Assembly: GCA_963843315.1 (NCBI GenBank)
Contig: CAWJJU010000007.1
Location: 1 to 64,000 of the forward strand
DNA: 64,000 bases
Direction of reading: 5' to 3'
Origin: JAWVFM01 sp963843315
GTDB taxonomy: Bacteria > Actinomycetota > Thermoleophilia > Solirubrobacterales > 70-9
The stretch's first letter is position 1. The number at the start of each line of letters is the position of its first letter. The notes under the pieces are model-generated. The model was not told where the DNA came from. It did no database searches and was given only the letters and a program-made list of their open reading frames with translations. The position numbers and the translations under genes were made by a program. Positions 37,819 through 46,656 of this stretch are shown here, piece by piece.

Positions 37819-38031
37819 TCAGTCGGCCTCGTACTTGAACGAGAGGTTGAGGCGAACGCGGTAGCCGCTCACGCGGCCGTCTTCGATCGTCACGTCCTGA
37901 CGGACCACCTCGGCGACCCGCAGGTCGCGAAGCGACTTTCCGGCGGTCTCGACCGCGTTCGCAGCCGCCGCCTCCCATGACTCGGTGCTCACTCCGATCA
38001 GGTCGGTGACCCGATAGACGCTGTCAGCCAT
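37819..38031 (-). CDS. Dodecin family protein
   Basis: 70 residues: VYRVTDLIGVSTESWEAAAANAVETA, then DLRVAEVVRQDVTIEDGRV and YRVRLNLSFKYEAD, the full dodecin fold (beta-alpha-beta-beta). Forms dodecameric shells that store or buffer flavins (FMN, riboflavin) or CoA. The conserved Trp of the flavin-stacking position is present in ESWEAAA. ATG at 38031 with AAGGAG five bases upstream decides the start over the longer open frame. About 93 bp lie between its stop and the zwf start. Confidence 0.92.
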   Translation of the reverse strand: MADSVYRVTDLIGVSTESWEAAAANAVETAGKSLRDLRVAEVVRQDVTIEDGRVSGYRVRLNLSFKYEAD

Positions 38032-38184
38032 CTGAGCTCCTTCGATTGCGGTTCGAGGGGACTCTCCCACTTCCACGCGAGCCGTGCCGAAAAGGCTATG
38101 ACCGAACGCGCCCTACGGCGTCGGATCGGCCTACGAACCTCCGAAGATGTCGGAGCTGCCGCTGCGCCCCGGCAGGATGCGAAG

Positions 38185-38257
38185 CACCGCTACGGGGATT
38201 CGAACCCCGGTTTCCGGACTGAGAATCCGGCGTCCTAGTCCCCTAGACGATAGCGGC
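38185..38257 (-). tRNA. tRNA-Glu (anticodon CTC)
   Basis: Minus strand cloverleaf of 73 nt. The acceptor arms GCCGCTA and TAGCGGT pair with one G-U; the anticodon stem CCGGA/TCCGG encloses loop TTCTCAG, anticodon CTC; the T-arm is CCGGGGTTCGAATCCCCG. CCA is not encoded. No intron is seen. Confidence 0.95.
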
Positions 38258-38326
38258 GTGTGGGCCCGATTCTAGAGAGCCTCGGCGCGGGCCGCCAAGC
38301 GTGCTCCCGCTAACCTTCGCCGGCCT

Positions 38327-38410
38327 GCGGGTGTGCTGGAACTGGTAGACAGCATCGGCTCAGAACCGGTGGCTCGGAAGAGCGTGTGGGTTCGATTCCC
38401 TCCACCCGCA
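38327..38410 (+). tRNA. tRNA-Leu (anticodon CAG)
   Basis: Plus strand, 84 nt with the long variable arm of a class II tRNA. Acceptor GCGGGTG pairs with CACCCGC; D-arm contains TGGAACTGGTAGACAGCA; anticodon stem ATCGG/CCGGT encloses loop CTCAGAA, anticodon CAG; variable arm GGCTCGGAAGAGC; T-arm GTGGGTTCGATTCCCTC. No CCA encoded. The LAGLIDADG-type gene ends 10 bp beyond its 3' end. Confidence 0.95.
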
Positions 38411-38419
38411 TTCTCGTTT

Positions 38420-39199
38420 CTATGCTTTTACGCCGATGCGCGCGAGCATCCTGGCGACGCTGGCTCGTCGATTGATCCGGACCTGCCAGAGCCGGCGCGA
38501 CCGCGTGAACGTGCATCGGTAGTCGACGCCCACGCGTTCGCACGACTCGCAGAAGAGTCGGCAGATGTCGGCCGACTTGTTGGAGAACGAGTAGCTGAGG
38601 TACTCGTACGGACCAGGCCCGCGGGCATCTGTGATGTTGATGAAGACGCATCCATCCGAGCGAATGAGACCGCGCAGGAACGCCCAAGGTTCCGCGTCCA
38701 GGTGGGCCACCTGCCAACGCTCCAACTGGATTGCACGAAGGTGCTTCTTCCCGGGGCCATGCTGGGGCAACAGGCAGGGCCAATGACGTGAATAGGTCGA
38801 CACGTTGACGAACTTCCCCTTGGTGCTCTTCCCACCGACCACGTCGACTCGGTTGTCCGGCATGCAGCGGTCCAGAAGCGCGCGGGTGTCCTCGATGATG
38901 CTTGGGTACTTCTCGTCGAGGGAGATCCTCAGCCGGTAAGCCCTGGGACCAGGCGACACGCAGCCATCACCCAGGTAGAGGCCGAGAAGCTCGGCGTAAT
39001 CCCGCGAGGAGAACCAAATGGGTTTCGCGGATTCCCAGCACCGAGGACAGACCTGGGTGTCGATCTTGCGCACGTAGCTCGGCCGGCGCCAGTCGCGGAT
39101 CGTGGCTCTCGGGATGCCGGTCCGCCTCGAGATCTCGCAGTCGTTGACGCCGGCCGCGATCAGCTTTTCGGCTTCGGCTCTGGCGGCGGGCGGGTGCAC
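38420..39199 (-). CDS. LAGLIDADG-type homing endonuclease-like protein with N-terminal HTH
   Basis: 259 residues. N-terminal helix-turn-helix (EAEKLIAAGVNDCEISRRTG, PRATIRDWRRPSY), a CPRC-type putative zinc knuckle, then two LAGLIDADG-like motifs: ELLGLYLGDGCV (about residue 78) and FLRGLIRSDGCV (about 178), each ending in the acidic Asp needed for catalysis, followed by typical saddle strands (YRLRISLDEKY; YLSYSFSNKSADICRLFCESCERVG). Free-standing, not in an intron or intein. Ends 9 bases past tRNA-Leu on the opposite strand, a typical landing site of mobile elements. Base composition is somewhat less GC-rich than its neighbours, compatible with transfer. Nuclease activity is inference; related genes are known as orphan actinobacterial proteins. 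Confidence 0.78.
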   Translation of the reverse strand: MHPPAARAEAEKLIAAGVNDCEISRRTGIPRATIRDWRRPSYVRKIDTQVCPRCWESAKPIWFSSRDYAELLGLYLGDGCVSPGPRAYRLRISLDEKYPSIIEDTRALLDRCMPDNRVDVVGGKSTKGKFVNVSTYSRHWPCLLPQHGPGKKHLRAIQLERWQVAHLDAEPWAFLRGLIRSDGCVFINITDARGPGPYEYLSYSFSNKSADICRLFCESCERVGVDYRCTFTRSRRLWQVRINRRASVARMLARIGVKA

Positions 39200-39280
39200 G
39201 CCGCCGAGCGTGGCGGGGCATGGCGCGCGAAAGGCGGGCTGATTGTGCCTTTACGTCGGCAGGACTGGGACAATGGTGCA

Positions 39281-40369
39281 ATGAAGGTCGCGCTCGTCCT
39301 TGGCGCAGGAGGCATCCAGGGTGGTGCCTGGCTGACGGGCGCCCTCGAGGCCATCGCCGCCGAGACGGGCTGGGACCCCATGGAGGCCGACGCCATCGTC
39401 GGGACCTCGGCGGGCTCGATGATCGGCGCGATCGTCTCGACGGGTGTGCCGCTTTGGTGGATGGTCGCCCACTCCGCCGGCGAGTCGATTCCCGGGCTGA
39501 TCGACGCCACCGGGCGCCCGGCGCAGGACGCCGACCGCTCCGCCGGCGCGCGCTTCGGCCTCGACCTCTGGCCGCCCCCGCGCATCCCCGGCTCGCTCTC
39601 GCTGGTGGCCAACACGATCCGGAGCCCCCGCTCCTACCCGCCGGCGGCGCTCACCGCCGGCTGGCTGCCGCGCGGCTTCATCTCCACCGAGCCACTGCGC
39701 GAGACCGTGCAGCGCATGGTGCCCAACGGCTGGAGCCCGCATCCCCGCCTGCGCATCGTCGCCTGCGACTACGCGACCGGCAAGCGAGTCGTCTTCGGCC
39801 GCGCCGGCTCCCCGAAGGCCGAGCTGGCCGACGCGGTCAGCGCCTCGTGCGCCATCCCCGGCTTCTACAAGCCGGTCGAGATCGAGGGCCGCCACTACGT
39901 CGACGGCGGCATCTGGTCCACGTCGAACCTGGACATCCTGCGCGAGCGCGACTACGACCTGGTCGTCTGCCTGAACCCCACCTCCTCCCTGCACCCCACG
40001 CGCGCCTGGAACCCGGCCGAGTGGATCCCCCACGCCGTGCGCCGCGGATCGGGGCGGCGGCTGGGCAGCGAGGCGCGCAAGCTCCGCTCGGAGGGCGCCG
40101 AGGTGATCTTGATCCAGCCCACCCGCGAGGACCTGGATTCGATGGGCCCCAACCTGATGTCCAACCGCAACCGCCATGCGACGCTCGAGAAGGCGCGCGA
40201 GACCACCCGGCGGGAAATCTCCAAGCCCGAGATCGCCGAGTGGCTTGGCAAGCTGCCCGCCGCATCGCGGCCCGAGAAGGTGCGCCGGCCCGACGGGCCA
40301 CCCGAGAGCTGGCCGGCCCAGGCGCTGGCCGACCTCCAGCCGGGCGCGCCCGTCTACGGCGCCGGCTGA
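39281..40369 (+). CDS. Patatin-like phospholipase
   Basis: 362 residues from ATG 39281; upstream codons in frame belong to the opposite-strand HEG-like gene end. The oxyanion motif GAGGIQGGAW, nucleophile elbow VGTSAGSMIGA (Ser of GTSAG) and catalytic Asp in DGGIW make a complete Ser-Asp dyad. Likely cleaves acyl chains from lipids; no signal peptide, so cytoplasmic or membrane-peripheral. A tiny ATG reading ATGGTGCAATGA overlaps just upstream of the start, which is not considered coding. Confidence 0.9.
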   Translation: MKVALVLGAGGIQGGAWLTGALEAIAAETGWDPMEADAIVGTSAGSMIGAIVSTGVPLWWMVAHSAGESIPGLIDATGRPAQDADRSAGARFGLDLWPPPRIPGSLSLVANTIRSPRSYPPAALTAGWLPRGFISTEPLRETVQRMVPNGWSPHPRLRIVACDYATGKRVVFGRAGSPKAELADAVSASCAIPGFYKPVEIEGRHYVDGGIWSTSNLDILRERDYDLVVCLNPTSSLHPTRAWNPAEWIPHAVRRGSGRRLGSEARKLRSEGAEVILIQPTREDLDSMGPNLMSNRNRHATLEKARETTRREISKPEIAEWLGKLPAASRPEKVRRPDGPPESWPAQALADLQPGAPVYGAG

Positions 40370-40473
40370 GCCCCGGCGACCCGGGCGGCGATCCGGCAGC
40401 GGGCGCGATCTGTATCGTGGCCGCAGCCCGGCCAGGCGCCGGGCGTTTTCTCACACAAAGGAGCAAAGCCAGC

Positions 40474-40674
40474 ATGGCAACAGGAACGGTTAAGTGGTTC
40501 AGCGATGAGAAGCGGTTTGGCTTCATCACCGCCGATGACGGCGGCAAGGACCTCTTCGTCCATCAAAGTGGAATCGCTGACGGCTCGACCTCCCTCCCCG
40601 AGGGCACCAAGGTCGAATTCGACGCCGAGTCGAGCGACCGCGGCCCCAAGGCCGTCAACGTCCGGCGCGTCTGA
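40474..40674 (+). CDS. Cold-shock protein (CspA family)
   Basis: 66 residues, one cold-shock domain: GTVKWFSDEKRFGFITADDG (RNP1 KRFGFI) and KDLFVHQSGI (RNP2 LFVHQS), with the standard short acidic middle and VNVRRV at the end. Binds single-stranded nucleic acid, acting as RNA chaperone. An AAAGGAG ribosome site lies about 9 bases upstream. Independent gene between patatin and a strong hairpin. Confidence 0.96.
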   Translation: MATGTVKWFSDEKRFGFITADDGGKDLFVHQSGIADGSTSLPEGTKVEFDAESSDRGPKAVNVRRV

Positions 40675-40695
40675 GCGTCACACGGCGGCCGGCGC

Positions 40696-40715
40696 GCGGG
40701 GGAAGTAACCCCCGC
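40696..40715 (+). terminator. Hairpin after cold-shock gene
   Basis: Perfect 7-bp stem GCGGGGG/CCCCCGC with a 6-base loop AAGTAA, 22 bases after the csp stop. It lacks a clear U-run, so either a weak intrinsic terminator or an mRNA-stabilising stem. Confidence 0.55.
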
Positions 40716-40841
40716 AGCGTCCGGCCAGTCCGTATCTCGCCCGAAGCACCCGACGATGCTCGGCGCGAGCCGGGAATCACCGCATGGTCGAACCCCCCGA
40801 GCGCCTCATGCACCCGCGGGCTCCTCAGCTTTGGCCCCTGC

Positions 40842-40967
40842 CTGACCTGAAGGTCAGCCGTGCTTGTTGAACAACCTGCGGACGGCTTTCGCCGTCCTTA
40901 CCTGCTGCTTTCGGGGCAAAGCCCCTCACCGGCCTCGACAGGCACGGCTTTCAGCCGTGCTTGTCGA
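40842..40967. repeat. Cluster of four hairpins between convergent csp and penicillin-acylase genes
   Basis: In 126 bp: CTGACC/GGTCAG (40842-40857), GGACGGC/GCCGTCC (40880-40897), GGGGC/GCCCC (40913-40925), and a 15-bp stem with one wobble (40935-40949/40953-40967) whose loop holds the acylase stop codon on the minus strand. A near-repeat, CAGCCGTGCTTGT(T/C)GAA, occurs at 40855-40871 and again at 40952-40968. The last hairpin is likely the acylase terminator region; the set may act bidirectionally. No gene was found in 40675-40950. Confidence 0.6.
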
Positions 40968-43412
40968 AGGTGATGACCTGCTGGATGCCGCTCGGGCGGT
41001 TCGCGTAACGCATCGACGGCATGACCGGCAGACCCGCGAAATGAATCCGCTCGGCGGTGGCGTCAGCGCGCCACTGCGTCGGATCCGACGTGCCCTGGTC
41101 GGTCGTCAGCTGTGCGCCGGCCGCTGCGATGGCGTTCCAAACCGCCGTCTGGCACTGCGAGAGGTTCCCCTTGCCGCAGTAGTTGTTCTTCATCGGCGTC
41201 GGCTGGTTCTTGCCGAGCAACTTCTTGACGTCACGGTCGAAGTACTGATACCAGCCGGAGTATTGCCCGCCCGGCGGGTGGTCGAACCGCGAGAACAGGG
41301 TCGAGAGCTGGTTCTCCAGGTCGGTGCCGAGCTGGGGCTTCATGACAGCGTTGGCAATGTTCGGCCACGCCTCGTCCATGATCGCCGCGCCGGGGTCGTC
41401 GATCTTGCCGTCGAGACCGACGTCGAGACGGCTGCCTCCGGCGGCACGCCACTGATCCAGGAGCGCCAGCATCTGCGCGGCCTGAGGATTCGGGGCGCTC
41501 GAGCCCTGTAGGAGCTGGTCCAGCAGCGGGACTGTGTCGATCGCCCGGACGTCCTGCGTCGCCGCGGCGTTCATCGCCGAGGTGACGGTGGCGAGCGACC
41601 ACTTGCCGTTGACCTCCTGCGCCTTGAGCTCCTTGTTGAGCATGTCCACCCGAGCCGCGGAGCCGTTGCCGCCCCACGCGTCGTCGGCGGCCCCGAACCC
41701 GTGCGCGGAGATGTTGTTCCAGTTGACCATCGTGCCCTTCACAGGGGTGTGCTGCGGATCGACGCCCTGGATGTGCTTGCTGGGCTTCACGAAGCCGTGC
41801 CACTCGTACTTGCCCGTGCCCTTGGTCGGCAGGCTCGGGTCTACGCCCTTGGGCCGCTTGGGCAGCAGGCCGGCGCCGTACATGGCGACGTTCTTGTTGT
41901 CCAGGTAGAAGGAATTGAACGTCTGCGGAGTCAGCGCGGCCGCCTTGACGAACGTCTTCGCAGAGTGCACCTGGCCGTCGGACAGACGGCGGTTGTAGAG
42001 CAGGTCGAGCGAGTCCTTGCCGTAGCTGGAGCGCTTCGAGCTGATGGCGACCTTCCTGCCCTTGGCCTTTGCGTAGCCGATGACCGGCCCGTGCTTCGTG
42101 GTCCAGAACTGGACCGGGTCGCCCTCCAGCGTGCCGGCGTCGAAGTGCTTCATCTTCAGGCACTTGCCCTTGTACCTGTACTTGTGCTGGCTGCCGCCGC
42201 AAAGGGTCTCCGCGTACTGGTCGATGACGTCGGAGCCGGCCGAAGTCAGCGTCGTCGCGAAGTCCTTGCCGCGGCCGATCAGCATGTAGCCCGGGAAGGG
42301 TGCCGACGTGGCCCCGCGCCAGTTGAGACCCGGTGCGTGCATGTCGATCTCGTAGGTGAAGCCGGGGAAGAAGTATCCGATCTGGGGGCCGCCGACCAGG
42401 AGCGGATGGCCCGTGGTCGAGTGGCTCTTCTCGATCATCAGCTCGTTCGAGGCGTGCGGACGCTCGAGCGGCGTCTGCGCGGCCTTCGGCGCCTTGGCCG
42501 CCGGCGTCGGCGAGAAGCTGTCGGGGGCGAGGACGACGCTGCCGGGAGCGCCGGGCTTGGTCGGGCGCATGCTCGTAGTTGAACTTGCCATCGACCGTCG
42601 TCGGGCTCCCGTTGTTGAGGTTCTGGCGGAGGTCGTTGAAGACGCTGTAGCCCTTCTTCACGCCCTTCTTCTTCTCGAGCGCGCCGAGGAACTGCGAACG
42701 CCGCGCCTCGTCGCCGCCGCCCTCGCCGACGAACTGGTCCTTGAGTGCGTTCAAGGCGAAGATGTCGGTCCGGGTGAAGCGCGGCGTCGCGGGAGAGTTC
42801 GCATCCAGGTAGGCGTTGATGCCCTTCACGAACTCGTTGATGTCGTGGAGGACGGCCTTGCCCTCGGGTCCGGCCTTCTTGAGCACCTTGGCCTGCTTGT
42901 CGACGAGGTCGATCTGTCGCCTGGTTGGGTTCGAAGGTCTTGCCGGCGCCGATCAGGCCGACGGCGTCGAGGCCGGGAGCGTCGATTGCGGACACGTAGG
43001 CGTTGCCGCGCGCCACGGCGAGCAGGACGCTGCGGTCCTCAGCGGTGATCCAACCGGCGGTCTCGACGGCGGCATCGTGGCTGGTGGCGGTGACGTGGGG
43101 AACGTCGTAGGAGTCTCGGGTGAGGGTGACGCCCGGGAATGGGACCGACTCCGGAACGCCGGGACCATCCGGCCCCACCCCGAATCCCTCGGACTTGAAG
43201 TAGGTGTCGAGGTCGCCATCGGTGACGTTGTCGAACAACGGGGTGAGCCCGTCATACATTGTCGCCTGCGTGGTATACGGGCCCACCGGCAAGCCCGGCT
43301 GCCCCGAGGGAATGATGTTCAGCGCTCGCTGCGCATCGTCCGTGGCCGCATTCGCCGCCGGAGCCAATCCAAGCGCTCCCAGCGCAACCAAGACCGCCAC
43401 GTACCGCCTCAT
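40951..43412 (-). CDS. Penicillin acylase family protein, secreted (two apparent frameshifts)
   Basis: Corrected length 819 residues. Signal peptide VAVLVALGALGLAPAANA from ATG 43412, preceded by AAGGAGAGG. N-terminal part of the alpha chain: VTLTRDSYDVPHVTA and ETAGWITAEDRSVLLAVARGNAY, conserved in this family. Breaks at about 42913 (EPN then RRQIDLVDKQAK) and 42577 (YE then MRPTKPGAPGS), each an extra C. The beta-chain N-terminus is expected at a Ser in HASNELMIEKSH, followed by HPLLVGGPQIGYFFP and FEYEIDMHAPG-like TYEIDMHAPG; the family autocatalytically cleaves before this Ser. Ends in PSGIQQVITFDKHG. Likely an extracytoplasmic amidase such as an AHL- or lipopeptide-acylase; substrate not known. 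Confidence 0.85.
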
Positions 43413-43469
43413 AAACCTCTCCTTCGATCTCCCTGACAAAGCCCGGTCATCCAGACCGGTTCTCGGATT

Positions 43470-43889
43470 CTATAGAAGTGGCGATGCTGCCAAGTGGAGG
43501 GACTCGGAGGATTCCTCGAACTCGAAACCCGCCTCCAGGGCGCGCCTGAGCGGACAGGCGGCGGCTACCCGCTCCATGGCCGTGCGCTGCTCTTCCGAGA
43601 GCTCGGCCGCGAGTCGCAGGACGATCGCGAACCGGCGAGGCGTCACGTCCTTGTCGTAGTCGACGTCGACCGCGATCTCGCCCACTTCCCAGCCGCGGCG
43701 CTCGGCGAACATCGCCACCGTCGTGCCGACGCAGGAGGCTAGTGCGGCCGGAAGCAGCTCATGGGGAGCCGGGCCGACGTCCGTGCCCCCCACGGAGCGC
43801 GGCTCGTCGGTGATGAGCTCGTGGCGACCGTTCACGTCGACCCGGAACTCGAGTCCGTGTGACCTGGTCGCCGTCGCGGTGAAGCTCAT
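43470..43889 (-). CDS. OsmC family protein (peroxide/sulfur stress reductase-like)
   Basis: 139 residues. VNGRHELITDEPRSVGGTDVGPAPHELLPAALASCVGTTVAMFAERR is the OsmC-type arrangement, with an active-site Cys in the helix LASCVGTTV and the second Cys in AAACPLRRALEAG. Typical of OsmC/Ohr-like thiol-dependent peroxidases or acyl-thiol handling proteins. Divergently transcribed from the ArsR-type regulator with only 48 bp between starts, so likely controlled by it. The longer frame to 44255 is antisense to ArsR and is not used. Confidence 0.9.
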   Translation of the reverse strand: MSFTATATRSHGLEFRVDVNGRHELITDEPRSVGGTDVGPAPHELLPAALASCVGTTVAMFAERRGWEVGEIAVDVDYDKDVTPRRFAIVLRLAAELSEEQRTAMERVAAACPLRRALEAGFEFEESSESLHLAASPLL

Positions 43890-43902
43890 GGCCGAGATAC
43901 TA

Positions 43903-43918
43903 CTAGATAGTTGTTTAG
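43903..43918. promoter_or_regulatory. Imperfect dyad, candidate ArsR operator
   Basis: CTAGATAGTTGTTTAG, an imperfect inverted repeat (CTA-A-T...T-TAG) in the unusually AT-rich 48 bp between osmC and arsR starts. Position and symmetry fit an operator controlling both genes. No protein-binding data. Confidence 0.5.
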
Positions 43919-43937
43919 TTGTGCTAGGCTCGCGGAC

Positions 43938-44291
43938 ATGGCGACTCAGGAGAAGATCTCCCATCCCCTTCCGGACGCGTTCGTCGAGCGGGTCGCGGAG
44001 CGGTTTCGCGTTCTCGGCGAGCCGATGCGAATCCGCGTTCTCGAGCGCCTGCGCGAGGGCGAGGCAACCGTTTCCGACCTGCAGGACGCGACCGGCGCCT
44101 CGCAGCAGAACGTCTCCAAGCACCTCGGCGTCCTGCTTCGCGAAGGTGTCGTGCAGCGTCGCAAGGAGGGCAACTTCTCGCATTACTCCATCGCCGACCC
44201 GCTGATCTTCGCCCTCTGCGACGACGTCTGCGGCTCGCTTCAGCGCGAGGTCCAAGAGCTCGAATCGCTTCTCGTAGGACGAAGCCGATGA
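43938..44291 (+). CDS. ArsR-family transcriptional regulator
   Basis: 117 residues from ATG 43938. Winged helix-turn-helix with FRVLGEPMRIRVLERLREGEATVSDLQDATGASQQNVSKHLGVLLREGVVQRRKEGNFSHYSI. Classical ArsR metal-binding Cys in the recognition region (ELCVCDL) are absent; the only cysteines are CDDVC near the C-terminal helix, an arrangement seen in redox or persulfide-sensing members such as BigR/SqrR-like proteins, though pairing there differs. Overlaps the DUF2892 gene by 4 bases (ATGA). Suspected sensor of reactive sulfur or thiol stress for this locus. Confidence 0.9.
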   Translation: MATQEKISHPLPDAFVERVAERFRVLGEPMRIRVLERLREGEATVSDLQDATGASQQNVSKHLGVLLREGVVQRRKEGNFSHYSIADPLIFALCDDVCGSLQREVQELESLLVGRSR

Positions 44292-44530
44292 AGTCGTCGA
44301 CGCCCTGGCCGCTGGAGCGCGTGCTGTTCGCGCTCGCCGGCACGATGACCCTCCTGAGCGCGGCGCTCGCCGCCCTCATCTCGCCCTGGTTCCTGCTCCT
44401 GACGGCGTTCGTGGGAGTCAATCAGTGGCTCTACGTCGCCCTCGGCGCGTGCCCGGCTTCCTTCGTCCTCGGCCGGCTCTTCCACCTGCGCTCGGTGATC
44501 TACCCGCCCTGCGGAGCGTCCCCGCGATGA
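44288..44530 (+). CDS. DUF2892 (YgaP-like) inner membrane protein
   Basis: 80 residues with two transmembrane helices: VLFALAGTMTLLSAALAALISPWFLLLTAFVGVNQWLYVALGACPASFVLGRL. This is the membrane module that in YgaP is fused to a rhodanese domain; here it stands alone. It contains one Cys in GACPAS and one in PPCGAS. Start ATG overlaps ArsR (ATGA), and its own stop overlaps the MMPL start (ATGA), so three genes are coupled. Confidence 0.85.
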   Translation: MKSSTPWPLERVLFALAGTMTLLSAALAALISPWFLLLTAFVGVNQWLYVALGACPASFVLGRLFHLRSVIYPPCGASPR

Positions 44531-46632
44531 CGAGTCTCGGGCCCGTCGGTCGCCTCGGCCGCTATACGGCAACCCATTTCCGTGCCGTCCTGATCGCATG
44601 GGCGATCGTTGCGATCCCGCTTGCCATCCTCTCCCCTCGGGTCGAGACAGCGCTGTCTGGCGCCGGCTGGGAGACGACGGGCTCGCAGTCCGTTGCCGCC
44701 CGCAAGCTCATCGACGCGAACTTCGGCGGCCTCGGCGGCTACGGCCTGATGGCGGTAGTCCACTCGCCCGGCTCGGTGTCAGGCGACCCGCAGTTTGACG
44801 CCGTCGTCACTCGAGTCGAGCGCACCCTCGCCACCGACCCCGCCGTCGCGCGGGTCGTGGCCCCTCGCCAGGGCATTTCGATCTCGGCCGACGGCCACAC
44901 CGCGGTAGTCCAGGCCGGCGCGGCTCGTAACTCGAACGGAATGGTCGATGCGGCCGACTCGCTGAAGGGAGACCTCTCGGCGCTCGGCTCGGGCTCCGTG
45001 CAGGTCCACCTCACCGGCGCCGCCGGAATGTGGTCGGACTTCAACGCCGCCAACCGCAGCGCGATGCTGCGCTCGGAGGTGATCTCCTGGCCGGTGACCC
45101 TCGCGATCATGGTCCTCGCCTTTGGCTCACTCGTGGCCGCCGGCCTGCCGCTCATGCTCACCATGGTCGGCCTCGTCGCGGCGGCGGGGATGCTCTTCCT
45201 CGGCACGCTCCTGATGCCCATCTCGATCTGGGCCATGAACTTCGCGCTCATGTTCGCCCTCGCCCTCGGAATCGACTATGCGCTGTTCATCGTCTATCGC
45301 TTCCGCGGGGCGTTGTTCGGCTCCCGGCTCTCGCCGGCCGAGGCCGTGGCCGAGACCATGGACACAGCCGGAAAGGCGGTCCTCTTCTCCGGGCTGACGG
45401 TCCTGATCTCCCTGACCGCGGTGATGCTGGTTCCAAGCCCGGCGTTTCGCTCGATGAGCCTCGGCATCATGCTCGCCGTCCTGTTCGTGCTCGCGGCGGC
45501 GCTGACCCTCCTGCCCGCCGTGCTCGCGAGGCTCGGTCCGCGGGTCGACCGGCTCTCCCTGAGCTGGGTTCATTCCGGCGAGCACCGCTCGCCGCGCTTC
45601 GCGGCGTGGGCGGAGCGCCTGTGGCGGCGTCCCCTCGCCTACGGCGCCGTCGCGCTCGGCGTGCTGGTCGTGCTCGCGCTCCCGGTGACCCAACTGCGCA
45701 CCGCGATGCCCTCGATCAAGGTGGTCCCGCCCGCGGACTCGTCACGAGTCGGCTACGAACAGGTGCAGACGGCCTTTGGACCCGGCGCCACCGGCCCGCT
45801 TCAGATCGTGACTCCGGCCGGCTCCGCTCGGCAGGCGGCCGCCGTGGCGACATCCGACCCGGGCGTGGCGGGAGCAACCCCCGCACGGATGTCGGGCGGC
45901 CTGGCTTTGATCAACGCGATTCCGGCCGCCGATCCGTCGAGTCCCGCGGTCGGCCGGACGATCGACCGGCTTCGCGCCGATCTGCCGGCCGGCACGCTGG
46001 TCGGAGGCGCGGTGGCGGAGAACCACGACCTCGAGGGCTCGCTGTCGGCGAAGACGCCCCTCGTGATCGGCGTGGTCATGGGCCTCGGCTTTCTGCTGCT
46101 GCTGTTCGCCCTGCAGGCTCCCCTGATCGCCGCGATGGGCGTGCTCACCAACCTCCTCGCGACTGCGGCGGCGTTTGGCGTGGCCAAGCTGGTCTTCCAG
46201 GACGGCGACCTCCATTCCCTCCTCGGGTTCCAGCCGCAGGGCTTCCTCGACGCCTGGGGCCCCGTGTTCTTCTTCGCGATGATCTTCGCGATCTCCATGG
46301 ACTACACGGTCTTCCTGCTCTCCTCCGCGAAGGAACATTGGGATCGCACGCGAGATCCCAAGGAGGCGATGGTCGGCGGGCTGGCGCATTCCGGCCGGGT
46401 GATCTTCGCCGCGGCCGCGGTGATGGTCGCCGTCTTCTTCACGTTCGCCCTCTCCGGCCCGTTGCCGCCCAAGGAGATGGGGGTCATCCTCGGAGTCGCC
46501 GTCCTCCTCGACGCGATGCTGGTCCGGCTCCTGCTCATGCCGGTGATCCTCCGCCTCCTCGGGGCACGTGCATGGTGGCTGCCGAAGTGGGCGCACCGGA
46601 TCCTGCCCGACGTTCGGTTCGGCCATGCGTGA
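44527..46632 (+). CDS. MMPL family transporter (RND superfamily)
   Basis: 701 residues. Two halves each with an extracytoplasmic domain and a bundle of helices, with motif LALGIDYALFIVYRFRGALF in the first (proton-relay Asp in GIDYALF) and FAISMDYTVFLLSSAKEHWDRT in the second. LVSLTAVMLVPSPAFRSMSLG and MVAVFFTFALSGPLPPKEMG are typical. Shorter than the mycobacterial MmpL proteins, like the generic actinobacterial ones. Proton-driven exporter of lipid-like or drug-like substrates; coupled to ArsR and DUF2892. Confidence 0.92.
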   Translation: MTSLGPVGRLGRYTATHFRAVLIAWAIVAIPLAILSPRVETALSGAGWETTGSQSVAARKLIDANFGGLGGYGLMAVVHSPGSVSGDPQFDAVVTRVERTLATDPAVARVVAPRQGISISADGHTAVVQAGAARNSNGMVDAADSLKGDLSALGSGSVQVHLTGAAGMWSDFNAANRSAMLRSEVISWPVTLAIMVLAFGSLVAAGLPLMLTMVGLVAAAGMLFLGTLLMPISIWAMNFALMFALALGIDYALFIVYRFRGALFGSRLSPAEAVAETMDTAGKAVLFSGLTVLISLTAVMLVPSPAFRSMSLGIMLAVLFVLAAALTLLPAVLARLGPRVDRLSLSWVHSGEHRSPRFAAWAERLWRRPLAYGAVALGVLVVLALPVTQLRTAMPSIKVVPPADSSRVGYEQVQTAFGPGATGPLQIVTPAGSARQAAAVATSDPGVAGATPARMSGGLALINAIPAADPSSPAVGRTIDRLRADLPAGTLVGGAVAENHDLEGSLSAKTPLVIGVVMGLGFLLLLFALQAPLIAAMGVLTNLLATAAAFGVAKLVFQDGDLHSLLGFQPQGFLDAWGPVFFFAMIFAISMDYTVFLLSSAKEHWDRTRDPKEAMVGGLAHSGRVIFAAAAVMVAVFFTFALSGPLPPKEMGVILGVAVLLDAMLVRLLLMPVILRLLGARAWWLPKWAHRILPDVRFGHA

Positions 46633-46656
46633 TCGCACGGCGGTAGGTTGTTCTCG

